Assembly: GCA_018857735.1 (NCBI GenBank) | Contig: JABMCL010003107.1 | Location: forward strand, 327,001-391,000 | Reading direction: 5' to 3' | DNA length: 64,000 nucleotides | Origin: Alviniconcha marisindica | Lineage: Eukaryota > Mollusca > Gastropoda > Provannidae | In this document: in pieces, positions 49,923-52,689 of the stretch | Numbering within the stretch: position 1 is the stretch's first letter | Layout of the letters: every line of letters begins with the position of its first letter | Program-made: the position numbers and the translations under genes | Notes under the pieces: generated by a model | Database searches by the model: none | What the model was told of the DNA's origin: nothing | What the model saw: only the letters and a program-made list of their open reading frames with translations

Positions 49923-51476
49923 GGGGGGGGGGGGGGGAAGGGGGGGGGGGGGGGGGGGGTGGAGAGGGGGGAGGGGTGTAAGGATGTAGCTGTGAAGTGA
50001 TAGGATGAAAACAGTGATAATTATAACTGATTATTTGTGCCTATTAATGTATGTCAAAAATGTGGGTGTGATATTTATTGTTTACAGCGCATGTCCGTAC
50101 GTTATATATAATGTTTGTGGTATTAGTACATTATTGCATGTGATTCAACGTGAGTGACTAGCTTTTTAGAGCGCGTTTTTGAATATCCACCAAAGTGGTG
50201 TACTTACAGCGTTGGCATGGCTGGTTTCACATGAAACTGCTGCCGTCTCGGCGCGTTCTGCGTACACCATACAACCATGCACCATGTCACTTCATGCAAA
50301 GCCACATACTTAAGGTGCATGGTTATTTAGCTGTAACCTGCCACCCGCACTATTGGCAGAATGACCGGGATTTTTTACGTGCGACTGCGGTAACACGGGG
50401 TGGAACGGGTACTGAAACAAGAGTCAGCACAGAAAATTGACCCTGAAGAAGAAAATTCTCCCGCCGCTCCACGCAGCTATTTTTGTCACAGTCTCCACGT
50501 AGCTACTTTTGTCACACAATCTCCACGGAGCTACTTGTCACACAGTCTCCACGTAGCTTCTTTTGCACACAATCTCCACGTAGCTTCTTTTGCACACAAT
50601 CTCCACGTAGCTACTTGTCACACAAAATCTCCACATAGCTACTTGTGACAGTCGCCACGTAGCTACTTGTGTCACAGTCTCCACGTAGCTACTTTTGTCA
50701 CAAGGTCTCCATGTAGCTACTTGTCACACAATCTCCGTGTAGCAACCTGTTACACAGTCTCCTTGTAGCTACTTTTGTCACGTAGCTAATTTTGTCACAC
50801 AGTCTGCATGTAGCTACCTTTGCCACACAGTCTCCACGAAGATACTTGTCACACAATCTACACGTAGCTACTTTTGTCACACAGTCTCCTCGTAGCTACC
50901 TTGTAATCTTCAGGCAGCTGATAGGTTTCACACAGTCACACAGCAGCTACGTGTCACGCAATCTCCACGTAGTTGCAAGGTGTCACCCAATCTCCACGTA
51001 TCTGGAAGGTGTCACTCAATCTCCATGTATCTGGAAGGTGTCACGCTATCTTCGCGTAACTGCTGTTATGTATGCTGTGCCCACCTCACCTCAGTACTAC
51101 GTGTCATGGAAACACCATGTAGCTAATAAGTATGCTTTGCTGTATGTTAATTGTTACAGAATCTCCATGTTGCTGACTATCTTCATGTTGTCTCCACGCA
51201 TTGTTTTTGTTGCTAGGAGTCGAGCAAACTCCATATTCCAGGACAGTTCATAAACTTTAGAATCAAAATTAAATCCAGTAGCTCCATTAATTCATTAAAA
51301 TTGTTCAACGTTTTACCATGACAGTGTGTGCATGCATGCGCGCGCGCGTGCGTGCGTGTGTGGTTTTGTTTTGCACACGTGCCAAGTGAAATCCATTAAG
51401 CCATCCAGTACAAGTTCAACTCACCACTGAGACCAGCTCCTACGACAATAACGTCAAGGTCTGTGCTGGCGGCCAT
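4359..51476 (-). CDS. MAO: Monoamine oxidase gene (flavin amine oxidase), 5' nine coding exons, partial
   Basis: MAO is an FAD enzyme of the outer mitochondrial membrane that oxidatively deaminates amines such as serotonin, dopamine and tyramine. Nine exons with consistent phase encode 313 codons plus one base of open frame. In order they show the N-terminal Rossmann motif [19 protein letters not shown], the MAO signature [18 protein letters not shown] followed by [18 protein letters not shown] with QQIS, and LPMGSVIK with the conserved flavin-side lysine at residue 300. All eight internal introns start GT and end AG. Exon sizes of 138, 92, 142 and 160 nt match vertebrate MAO exons as I remember them. 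The C-terminal third (SGGCY flavin-attachment region and tail anchor) is outside the window to the left. Asn181 of human MAO-A is conserved, while the Phe208/Ile199 position is Asn. Some other flavin amine oxidases share the Rossmann motif but not the GPTQNR and GSVIK blocks. Confidence 0.95.
5148..5600 (-). mobile_element. Interspersed repeat with AAT/ACT-triplet tail
   Basis: A (TAC)n(TAA)n run is followed by ATGGACATTTCTATGGCGCA and a stretch resembling 25133-25400 and 26630-26700, which also start with (AAT)n and a TAGAGCGC/TATAGCGC motif. On the minus strand this is an element ending in a triplet tail, as SINEs and LINEs do. A G-homopolymer lies inside (5471-5487). Confidence 0.45.
5601..6085. 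other. Non-repetitive intron sequence
   Basis: Intron 8 sequence. I see no coding frame, array or element boundary. Confidence 0.4.
6089..6360. repeat. (AC)n, (CT)n and C-rich simple repeats
   Basis: (AC)n at 6089-6137, (CT)n at about 6236-6290, and a C-rich tract to 6360. The ORFs that cross it are repeat translations. Confidence 0.95.
6835..8520. repeat. Satellite, ~212-bp monomers in ~424-bp dimers
   Basis: The landmark GTGTTGCAAACTTCTGCGAC recurs near 6951, 7172, 7596 and 8028, with a decayed form near 8450. A second landmark, the palindrome AAAAGTTGCATA-c-TTATGCAAC, recurs near 6999, 7422 and, mutated, 7849. Spacing is 422-432 bp for the dimer with a half-step near 221. Copies decay towards 8500. 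No coding potential. Confidence 0.85.
8521..9000. other. Non-repetitive intron sequence
   Basis: AT-rich MAO intron 8 sequence. No gene, array or element end was seen. Confidence 0.4.
9174..10540. repeat. Compound (GT)n, (GC)n, (CT)n and C-run block
   Basis: Long (GT)n at 9174-9215, 9664-9745 and 10062-10150, with (CT)-rich and C-homopolymer stretches between. The segments 9640-10010 and 10050-10400 are near-duplicate copies in the same order, so a ~400-bp compound unit was duplicated. The apparent 348-codon frame at 9666-10712 is an artefact of these repeats. Confidence 0.95.
10986..11130. repeat. (CT)n then (GCAC)n/(AC)n
   Basis: A (CT)n run of about 70 bp, then TTTCTCTC repeats, then GCAC and AC units. 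Simple sequence only. Confidence 0.95.
11261..11699. other. Non-repetitive intron sequence
   Basis: No supported gene or repeat unit. An 87-codon frame (11247-11510) has no recognisable domain. Confidence 0.35.
11700..16165. repeat. Satellite with ~310-bp period and internal short motifs
   Basis: The landmark GACATGTAGAGCAGTAGAAA recurs near 13112, 13420, 14090, 14400, 14690, 14950, 15255 and 15740, mostly at 260-320 bp spacing. Each unit also carries GTTATGCCGAAAAGGAAG, GGTAGGTCTTTGTGGTTAGA and GGGTAGATCT. The first third (11700-13000) is more diverged. One unit is interrupted by a SINE-A insertion. The ORFs here are repeat translations. Confidence 0.88.
15274..15454 (-). mobile_element. 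SINE-A copy 1, inserted in the ~310-bp satellite
   Basis: The body (TTGCTTAATGTCCTCAGATG ... CTCACACAGCTCCTGAACTATG on the plus strand) is flanked by a perfect 12-bp target duplication AGAACCGTGGAC (15262-15273 and 15455-15466). On the minus strand the element ends in a (CTAC)n-type tail. No tRNA-like head is visible in this ~180-bp family. Confidence 0.85.
16249..16303 (-). mobile_element. Older MULE-like MITE end, target of a nested insertion
   Basis: This is a terminal inverted repeat of the family described at 16304-16747 (GGCAGAGTTTGAAGGAAGG ... GCGATGCT). Its final bases GAGTGTG resume at 16753-16759, after the inserted copy. Confidence 0.75.
16304..16747 (+). mobile_element. MULE-like MITE (family M), full copy with 9-bp target duplication
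   Basis: The left end CACACTCCGAGCATCG and right end CAGTGCTTGGAGTTTG belong to imperfect ~60-bp terminal inverted repeats. Flanks are GCTGGGAGT (16295-16303) and GCTCGGAGT (16748-16756), a 9-bp duplication with one mismatch. Long TIRs and 9-bp duplications are typical of Mutator-like elements. No transposase is encoded, so it is non-autonomous. Confidence 0.82.
16990..18125. repeat. 31-bp minisatellite
   Basis: Units of about 31 bp (TTGTGTCCACTGTCTCCTAT then GACCGCTCAGG) run through the whole segment, most regular at 17580-17880. Some units are shortened to CAGTCTCC forms. Non-coding. Confidence 0.92.
18208..18390 (-). mobile_element. SINE-A copy 2 with 11-bp target duplication
   Basis: The body matches copies at 15274 and 56820. 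Flanks are perfect copies of TTCAAATTGGA (18197-18207 and 18391-18401). The (GGT)n run at the left is the element's tail on the minus strand. Confidence 0.88.
18634..19650. mobile_element. 1.0-kb element with GGAGCCGGTTTAA terminal inverted repeats
   Basis: GGAGCCGGTTTAACAGAGCA at the left matches the inverted right end GGAGCCGGTTTAATGAACAC. Degenerate similarity continues inward with GTTATAA, GCGGCCA and CGGTTACA motifs on both sides. The interior has a long C-run (18787-18835) and no transposase frame. A clear target duplication was not found, so the class is open. Confidence 0.55.
19701..19789 (-). CDS. MAO: MAO coding exon 8
   Basis: The 89-nt exon encodes [20 protein letters not shown] then TDIHSNVYK, aligning with the MAO strand-turn segment after the QxS helix. 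The acceptor is gtgttttag and the donor GTAGGT. A (GT)n tract of nearly 70 bp (19809-19877 on the plus strand) lies about 20 bp upstream of the acceptor. Confidence 0.9.
19809..19877. repeat. (AC)n microsatellite next to MAO exon 8 acceptor
   Basis: Nearly pure (AC)n of almost 70 bp; on the MAO strand it is (GT)n just upstream of the exon 8 acceptor. Confidence 0.97.
19900..20870. other. AT-rich intron sequence, possible LINE 3' UTR
   Basis: No coding signal. Because a LINE C-terminus on the minus strand ends near 20880, part of this A/T-rich stretch could be its 3' UTR. Confidence 0.35.
20880..21147 (-). mobile_element. LINE C-terminus with CCHC-like zinc knuckle
   Basis: Translating the minus strand gives [20 protein letters not shown] followed by [20 protein letters not shown] and [10 protein letters not shown]. 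The C-x-C-x8-H-x4-C motif is common after the RT domain of mollusc non-LTR elements. One frameshift lies just upstream ([16 protein letters not shown]). The frame has no ATG and is easy to miss. Confidence 0.75.
21150..21390. repeat. Interspersed repeat C, copy 1
   Basis: It aligns with 29130-29360 through landmarks GATTTCCGTTAAAG, CGCTGAGAACAA, TAGGTGAAATT and GCAAAATGG. Both copies lie in MAO introns. The class is unknown. Confidence 0.6.
21403..21721 (-). mobile_element. SINE-B copy 1, tRNA-derived, full length
   Basis: On the minus strand the element starts TGAGCCGGTTTGGCCTAGCG (A box-like) and carries GGTTCGATACC (B box-like), so the head is a tRNA-like Pol III promoter. It ends with GTTAAGCACCATGTTTAC. 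Flanks AAAAATCCAG (21393-21402) and AAAATTCCAG (21722-21731) are a target duplication with one mismatch. An empty version of the site is at 22465-22533. Confidence 0.85.
22465..22533 (-). repeat. Inverted paralogue of the SINE-B insertion site (empty site)
   Basis: AGCTTCATCCTTGGAGATTC, GAACTGAA and TTCCAAGTCGGTTACCCTGT match, inverted, the two flanks of the SINE-B at 21403-21721, but with no SINE. The segment TCGGTTACCCTGTGGACAGC is then itself tandemly duplicated (22512-22580). Confidence 0.8.
22600..22820 (-). pseudogene. THAP-domain relic 1
   Basis: Minus-strand translation begins [12 protein letters not shown] (the first C-x4-C zinc ligands of THAP) and continues [13 protein letters not shown], a stop, then [10 protein letters not shown] and, after a frameshift, [19 protein letters not shown]. 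These are the order and spacing of a THAP zinc-dependent DNA-binding domain (about 80 residues). Three or more lesions make it non-functional. THAP domains occur in host regulators and in P-element-type transposases; no transposase part is seen. Confidence 0.7.
23112..23590. mobile_element. Element with repeated GCGCTCTTATTAGC motif
   Basis: CCATAAGAGCGCGTTTCACA near the left end is mirrored by GCGCTCTTATTAGC-type motifs at 23448, 23489, 23510 and 23545-23570. Possible flanking duplication: TGTCCATTCTGGG on the left and TGTCTCCGTTCTGGGG on the right. No coding frame. Likely a small non-autonomous DNA element. Confidence 0.4.
23583..24075 (-). mobile_element. L1/Tx1-like LINE relic, end of endonuclease
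   Basis: Minus-strand frames read [20 protein letters not shown] and RRIDYIFF (end of an L1-type APE endonuclease), then after frameshifts [20 protein letters not shown] and [14 protein letters not shown], the conserved linker before the RT. Several frameshifts and stops. A relative is found on the plus strand at 36835-38705. Confidence 0.8.
24100..25110. other. Intron sequence with C- and G-runs
   Basis: Holds C- and G-homopolymers (24494-24518, 24687-24711) and otherwise no supported gene or element. Confidence 0.4.
25133..25400 (-). mobile_element. Interspersed repeat with AAT tail (TAGAGCGC family)
   Basis: (AAT)n then GGGAATTTGTAGAGCGCTTT and CAAAGCGCTTTACAA. On the minus strand it ends in (ATT)n. 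Related starts are at 5148 and 26630. Confidence 0.55.
25400..25760 (+). mobile_element. L2-like LINE, fragment of RT end
   Basis: Plus-strand frames contain [20 protein letters not shown] then [20 protein letters not shown] and [10 protein letters not shown], the L2 RT thumb motif (LGVILDS...HIS..CR...LRRI). After a frameshift [10 protein letters not shown] is recognisable. It is antisense to MAO and ends before exon 7. Confidence 0.75.
25913..25976 (-). CDS. MAO: MAO coding exon 7
   Basis: The exon is 64 nt: [20 protein letters not shown], then Lys, plus one base. This is the MAO segment directly after NGGQ. The acceptor is gtttgtttcag and the donor GTAGGC. The leftover G joins AT of exon 8 to make Asp. 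Together with exon 8 it codes for what I recall as one ~150-nt exon in vertebrates. Confidence 0.95.
26285..26610. repeat. Second, diverged block of the exon-6-derived minisatellite, 5 copies
   Basis: Five ~69-bp units carry the same design: TCACCAGTAATGGTGGACAG followed by GTAAACATTG on the minus strand. They remain open in one minus-strand frame over about 100 codons (26225-26530). The block is separated from the main array by an AAT-tailed interspersed repeat and an (AC)n run (26630-26815), so it is probably an older part of the same array. Confidence 0.85.
26630..26815 (-). mobile_element. AAT-tailed interspersed repeat and (AC)n between the two exon-6 arrays
   Basis: (AAT)n is followed by CGGTTATTTGTATAGCGCCG, the same family as 25133; an (AC)n/(GCAC)n run follows to about 26815. 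The insertion separates the two blocks of the exon-6-derived array. Confidence 0.55.
26821..28287. repeat. Minisatellite made of exon 6 end plus splice donor, ~21 copies
   Basis: The unit is 63-72 bp. On the minus strand each copy carries a version of CAACGCCACCAGCAATGG, then CGGACAG|GTAAATAGTA, then an intronic stretch containing CTCTTGTTTGCG. The first part is the 3' end of MAO exon 6, and the bar is its splice donor. Copies are 85-95% alike and are continuous with the genuine exon at 28288. Most also contain an AG about 28 nt before the donor, so each resembles a micro-exon. Confidence 0.93.
28288..28429 (-). CDS. MAO: MAO coding exon 6 (substrate-cavity loop)
   Basis: The 142-nt exon encodes [20 protein letters not shown] and ends in [10 protein letters not shown]. 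The Asn of VNVTSEP matches Asn181 of human MAO-A, and the last codon is the conserved cavity Gln (Gln215 in MAO-A, Gln206 in MAO-B). The residue aligned with Phe208/Ile199 is Asn, which is unusual. The acceptor is gtctttcag and the donor GTAAAT. The last ~32 nt of the exon and the donor are repeated about 26 times in the following intron. Confidence 0.96.
28676..28730. repeat. (GT)n microsatellite at MAO exon 5 donor
   Basis: Pure (GT)n. On the MAO strand the donor GTCAGT is followed directly by (CA)n. Confidence 0.97.
28737..28828 (-). CDS. MAO: MAO coding exon 5
   Basis: The 92-nt exon encodes [20 protein letters not shown] then [10 protein letters not shown], matching the MAO APWKAP...W..MT motif. 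It ends in phase 2; the bases CG join G of exon 6 to make Arg. The donor GTCAGT is followed immediately by a long (CA)n run (28676-28730). Intron 5 is only 307 bp. Confidence 0.95.
29130..29360. repeat. Interspersed repeat C, copy 2
   Basis: Aligned with 21150-21390 in the same orientation. Intron 4. Confidence 0.6.
29361..30068. other. Intron 4 sequence with C/A-rich run
   Basis: No gene supported. The 187-codon frame at 29704-30267 crosses a CCCC/AAACAAC low-complexity run and is not credible. Confidence 0.4.
30069..30116 (+). mobile_element. Solo right end of the MULE-like MITE
   Basis: ACGGCAGTGGTTGAAGGAAG through CAGTGCTTGGAGTTTG, the right TIR only. It is inverted with respect to the end at 30352, 236 bp away. 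Confidence 0.75.
30352..30694 (-). mobile_element. MULE-like MITE, 343 bp, perfect 9-bp target duplication
   Basis: Ends CAAACTCCAAGCACTGG and GATGCTCGGAGTGTG, internal sequence colinear (inverted) with 16304-16747. Flanks are perfect CCAACCTGC (30343-30351 and 30695-30703). No coding capacity. Confidence 0.88.
30704..31860. other. Intron 4 sequence
   Basis: No supported gene. AATAAA on the minus strand at 31719-31724 could serve the candidate exon at 31867-31977. Confidence 0.4.
31867..31977 (-). CDS. Candidate terminal exon of an unidentified gene
   Basis: The minus strand has an AG (ggttacacag), then 36 open codons [36 protein letters not shown] and a TGA. The composition is protein-like and free of repeats. 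An AATAAA follows about 145 bp downstream (31719-31724). I cannot assign a family. It lies inside MAO intron 4 on the same strand, so it could be a nested gene, an alternative MAO 3' end (phase 0 would fit exon 4), or chance. Confidence 0.35.
   Translation of the reverse strand, partial: RRFLDHLLRNWEAFVQHAPDHLSTGVNVPNIDDAIQ
31990..33090. other. Intron 4 sequence with (AT)n and A-run
   Basis: Contains (AT)n at 32540-32606 and an A-run at 32770-32788. Nothing coding is supported. Confidence 0.5.
33803..34240 (-). pseudogene. THAP-domain relic 2
   Basis: The segment is homologous to 22600-22820. In one frame [15 protein letters not shown] is recognisable; in another [20 protein letters not shown] supplies the second zinc-ligand pair (C-x2-H) of THAP, followed by [13 protein letters not shown], a typical post-domain segment, and an open tail to 33803. 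The N-terminal C-x4-C part is damaged by stops and frame changes. Better preserved at its C-terminal half than relic 1. Confidence 0.7.
34250..35450. other. Intron 4 sequence
   Basis: AT-rich. A 106-codon minus-strand frame (34450-34770) has no recognisable domain. Confidence 0.4.
35461..35530. repeat. (AC)n/(GC)n microsatellite
   Basis: (AC)n followed by (CG)n and GCAC units. Confidence 0.97.
35806..36040 (+). mobile_element. L1/Tx1-like LINE ORF1 start
   Basis: From ATG at 35806: [40 protein letters not shown] and RIGGLWRC, then frame decay. I recognise this as the N-terminus of ORF1 (gag-like) of mollusc Tx1-type elements. It is the 5' part of the element continued at 36835, interrupted by SINE-B and a MITE. 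Confidence 0.65.
36041..36118 (-). mobile_element. SINE-B copy 4, 5'-truncated to the tail
   Basis: Only the ~78-bp tail (GGTGCTTAACGTCCGCAGAA on the plus strand) is present. Perfect 11-bp target duplication TCAGGCACTTA (36030-36040 and 36119-36129). Truncation at the head end fits target-primed reverse transcription. Confidence 0.85.
36263..36780 (+). mobile_element. MULE-like MITE, ~518 bp copy
   Basis: Left end CACACTCCGAGCATCG and right TIR GGTTGGAGGAAGGATGTCG; interior colinear with 16304-16747 but with ~70 bp of extra sequence near 36330-36400. The last bases of the right end are degraded and no target duplication is visible. Confidence 0.78.
36835..37720 (+). mobile_element. L1/Tx1-like LINE, endonuclease and linker
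   Basis: Reads [74 protein letters not shown] and, after stops, KLNNSLL. The order is that of an L1-type APE endonuclease followed by the pre-RT linker. The catalytic glutamate of the LQETH motif is Lys and the final SDH motif is SDQ, so the enzyme is dead. Frameshift near 37190. Confidence 0.88.
37721..37970 (+). mobile_element. L2/CR1-like LINE fragment nested in the Tx1 element
   Basis: The frame reads [40 protein letters not shown] and [15 protein letters not shown], the C-terminal segment of an L2-type polyprotein. A C-run follows. It sits between the linker and RT-end parts of the Tx1 copy. Confidence 0.82.
37971..38757 (+). mobile_element. L1/Tx1-like LINE, end of RT and C-terminus
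   Basis: In shifting frames: [53 protein letters not shown] and [20 protein letters not shown]. These are the RT thumb and C-terminal region of a Tx1-type element. Many stops. The catalytic RT core is missing. Confidence 0.7.
38796..38910. repeat. (AC)n microsatellite
   Basis: About 65 bp of (AC)n, a CTCA interruption, then more (AC)n. Confidence 0.97.
39545..39652 (-). CDS. MAO: MAO coding exon 4
   Basis: The exon has 36 codons (108 nt). It encodes [13 protein letters not shown] and then [14 protein letters not shown], matching the MAO segment that follows the GPTQNR block. The acceptor is ctgttgcag. The donor GTGTGTGTGGGG runs into a homopolymer (39519-39530 on the plus strand is C-rich). 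Phase 0 at both ends. Confidence 0.93.
40234..40490 (+). mobile_element. LINE endonuclease N-terminus
   Basis: From ATG at 40234: [46 protein letters not shown], then after a break [20 protein letters not shown]. This is the opening of an APE-type endonuclease of a CR1/RTE-like LINE. Antisense to MAO, intron 3. Confidence 0.75.
40491..41090 (+). mobile_element. L2-like LINE, RT end
   Basis: Frame 40609-41052 reads [44 protein letters not shown] and [15 protein letters not shown]. This is the L2 RT palm/thumb region downstream of the active site. Antisense to MAO. Confidence 0.85.
41175..41420 (+). mobile_element. CR1/Rex-like LINE fragment nested in the L2 element
   Basis: The frame reads [34 protein letters not shown], then [20 protein letters not shown] and [11 protein letters not shown], a CR1/Rex1-type thumb. 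It lies between the L2 RT part and the L2 C-terminus, so it is a nested insertion or a mosaic. Confidence 0.72.
41430..41935 (+). mobile_element. L2-like LINE C-terminus, 3' UTR and (ATT)n tail
   Basis: [12 protein letters not shown] and a decayed [15 protein letters not shown] C-terminus, a (GT)n of about 58 bp (41660-41717), then GAGCGCCTAGGGCATCGATG and an (ATT)n tail near 41912-41930. Confidence 0.65.
42065..42202 (-). CDS. MAO: MAO coding exon 3 (GPTQNR signature)
   Basis: The 138-nt, 46-codon exon encodes [19 protein letters not shown] and then YGIETY, a block diagnostic of MAO. The exon is in phase 0 at both ends. Its acceptor is formed directly by a (CT)n microsatellite of about 55 bp (42205-42259), which serves as the polypyrimidine tract. 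The donor is GTCGGT. Confidence 0.95.
42205..42259. repeat. (GA)n microsatellite forming MAO exon 3 polypyrimidine tract
   Basis: (GA)n on the plus strand, (CT)n on the MAO strand, ending directly at the acceptor AG of exon 3. Confidence 0.97.
42400..42500 (+). mobile_element. SINE-A fragment, opposite orientation
   Basis: CAGGAGCTGTTTGAAAGTCG ... GGTTTCTGTGCACGTAAA matches the head half of SINE-A in inverted orientation relative to the copies at 15274, 18208 and 56820. Confidence 0.65.
42715..42770 (-). mobile_element. SINE-B tail fragment
   Basis: TCGTCCACAGAAACCACATG and GGCTTATTAGGGACGGG match the SINE-B 3' part; both flanks have decayed. Confidence 0.6.
42897..43213 (-). mobile_element. 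SINE-B copy 2, tRNA-derived, full length
   Basis: The minus-strand head is GAGCCGGTTTGGCTTAGCTG with B box GGTTCGAATCTGC, a clear tRNA-like Pol III promoter. Perfect target duplication GTATTGTGGA (42887-42896 and 43214-43223). The 3' part shares TTATTAGG and GTTAAGC-type blocks with SINE-A. Confidence 0.9.
43611..43869 (-). mobile_element. SINE-B copy 3, lacking most of the tRNA head
   Basis: Colinear with the other SINE-B copies from the tail to GAGAGCCGAAGCG, where it stops before the B box: a 5'-truncated copy. Confidence 0.8.
43925..44335. repeat. Short local duplications
   Basis: Two ~100-bp imperfect copies share CTCGCCATTGC and GCAACT around 43965 and 44070. Two shorter copies share CACCTCCCTCCTC and TCTCGCCTGGA at about 44218 and 44288. 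Antisense to MAO, no coding meaning seen. Confidence 0.55.
44340..44570 (+). repeat. Interspersed repeat D, copy 1
   Basis: Landmarks: AGTGGTGTACTTACAGCG, TGTACACCATACAACC, TTAGCTGTAACCTGCCACC and GGTGACACGGG. Copies also at 45640-45835 (inverted) and 50165-50420. Confidence 0.75.
44575..44750. repeat. Three-copy tandem repeat around GTGTCCACAATGGGG
   Basis: TATGTGTCCACAATGGGG recurs near 44600, 44680 and, mutated, 44732. It abuts the donor side of MAO exon 2. Confidence 0.7.
44767..44861 (-). CDS. MAO: MAO coding exon 2 (second FAD-binding segment)
   Basis: This 95-nt exon starts with GG (phase from exon 1) and then encodes 31 codons containing [18 protein letters not shown]. The E-A-R-x-R-x-G-G-R-T block binds the ribose and pyrophosphate of FAD in amine oxidases. 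The acceptor is tgtatgcag and the donor is GTCAGT. The exon is far too short to be conspicuous as an ORF and was found from the conserved motif on the minus strand. Confidence 0.95.
45135..45222. repeat. (GC)n then (AC)n microsatellite
   Basis: Alternating GC then AC dinucleotides. Simple sequence. Confidence 0.97.
45288..45630 (+). mobile_element. CR1/Rex-like LINE, start of RT
   Basis: The frame reads [56 protein letters not shown] and [16 protein letters not shown]. This is RT region 1-2 of CR1-group LINEs. It is cut at its right end by repeat D. Confidence 0.88.
45640..45835 (-). repeat. Interspersed repeat D, copy 2 (inverted)
   Basis: GGCAGGTTACAGCTAAA ... GGTTGTATGGTGTACAC is the reverse complement of the copies at 44340 and 50165. 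Confidence 0.75.
46012..46251 (+). mobile_element. LINE C-terminal fragment
   Basis: [19 protein letters not shown] then TKKCVKNKF matches the C-terminal DPxHPLHxEFxLLPSGRRF...C..NRFK..F motif of mollusc non-LTR elements. The stop falls at 46251, just before a (CT)n/(GA)n block. Confidence 0.7.
46253..46460. repeat. (CT)n, (GA)n, (ACAG)n, (GT)n, (GA)n compound microsatellite
   Basis: The (CT)n directly followed by (GA)n forms a perfect potential hairpin at about 46253-46300. The 202-codon minus-strand frame crossing it is an artefact. Confidence 0.96.
46500..47130. other. AT-rich intron 1 sequence
   Basis: No gene supported. Confidence 0.4.
47132..48040. repeat. Simple repeats: (AC)n, G-run, (AC)n
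   Basis: (AC)n 47132-47186, (GA)/G-run 47750-47791, and (AC)/(GCAC) 47965-48037, with AT-rich unique sequence between and no coding signal. Confidence 0.85.
48450..49020 (+). mobile_element. Possible retroelement 3' end
   Basis: A GCATGC/GT-rich stretch ends in GGACAAATAAATATTCTTGA followed by TTCTTAC and (AT)n. An AATAAA with a TTCTTGA tail is common at LINE 3' ends. No coding part was found. Confidence 0.4.
49020..49880. other. Intron 1 sequence
   Basis: No array, element end or coding frame was recognised. Confidence 0.4.
49884..49970. repeat. (GT)n and G-runs
   Basis: (GT)n then two long G-homopolymers. Confidence 0.97.
50165..50420 (+). repeat. Interspersed repeat D, copy 3
   Basis: The longest copy: AGTGGTGTACTTACAGCG, GTACACCATACAACC, TTAGCTGTAACCTGCCACC, and a tail GACCGGGATTTTTTACGTGC. 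That last motif resembles the 3' part of known mollusc SINEs, so repeat D may be a SINE. Confidence 0.75.
50455..51060. repeat. 26-29-bp minisatellite (CTCCACGTAGCTACTT)
   Basis: More than 15 degenerate units of CAGTCTCCACGTAGCTAC + TTTTGTCACA occupy intron 1 just downstream of MAO exon 1, decaying towards 51250. Confidence 0.92.
51425..51476 (-). CDS. MAO: MAO coding exon 1 (start codon and FAD-binding start)
   Basis: The exon reads M-A-A-S-T-D-L then [10 protein letters not shown], 17 codons plus one base. The ATG at 51476 has a good context (A at -3, G at +4). The donor GTGAGT follows at 51419-51424. The single leftover G completes a glycine codon with the GG that opens exon 2, giving the GxGxxG dinucleotide-binding motif. 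The 5' UTR and promoter lie to the right but cannot be delimited by eye. Confidence 0.95.
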
Positions 51477-51714
51477 TGTAGGTTGCAGATGCGTGCTCCT
51501 TCAAGACAGTGTGCGAACCAACGTCTTTCTCCTCACTGGAAACGTTATAGTGTACAGCTACTGAACTATCTGTCGCCGTCCGGGCAAAACCAGAATGGCT
51601 GCAACAAACACCAGCACTTTGGCACAGGTCAAAGGTTTCACACATAGACTATAATCGTGTGTGTGTGTGTGCATCTCCGATTTTATTCATTCCGGCCCCA
51701 GCTCAGTTCCTTTT

Positions 51715-51854
51715 TTAAATACCCCCCCCCCCCCCCCACCCCCCCCCCGCCCCCCTTCCACCAGTCCCCCTTATCATCTTCATCGTCATCATTCTATCAC
51801 ATTTTTTATTACCCAGAATTATAGAGCTCTTCTAGAGGAGACTGTATTTGTTTA

Positions 51855-51923
<69 letters not shown>

Positions 51924-52056
51924 CGCGCCCGGAAGTTTGTTTTGACTATGTTTTGATTATTTGCTTTGTAATGGGGTATATACTCCTATTTGGTGAAATA
52001 GCACCTAAAAGAGTGCAATATAATAATATATAAATGCGTGCGTGCGTGCGTGCGTG

Positions 52057-52104
<48 letters not shown>
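51715..52104. repeat. C-run, (GT)n and (GT)n microsatellites upstream of MAO
   Basis: C-rich 51721-51757, (GT)n/(GC)n 51855-51928, (GT)n 52056-52104. They lie 240-630 bp upstream of the MAO start codon. Confidence 0.95.
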
Positions 52105-52107
<3 letters not shown>

Positions 52108-52408
52108 TTATTTTACACACTGCAGTGTTGACCTAGATGACACTATAATTTCGTACATAAGATAAAGAAATGTACAGATAATCACATCCAGTGAAGTATA
52201 TGTATAAATTTAAAACAGCCTCTAAAAAATGTTCCTTATAGTTTATAAGTGAGCACGTGAATTTTAAAAATAATAATAGATAGAGCCACAAAAGATAGTA
52301 ATACAGCAGAGCACAGACGAAAAACTGAAACAGCACAAACAGTCCCGTACTGTTTTGGGTGAGGGCCAAATATTGTTTTACACTTACGCATAGCAACACG
52401 AGTGGGCG

Positions 52409-52680
<272 letters not shown>

Positions 52681-52689
52681 AGCAGCTAC

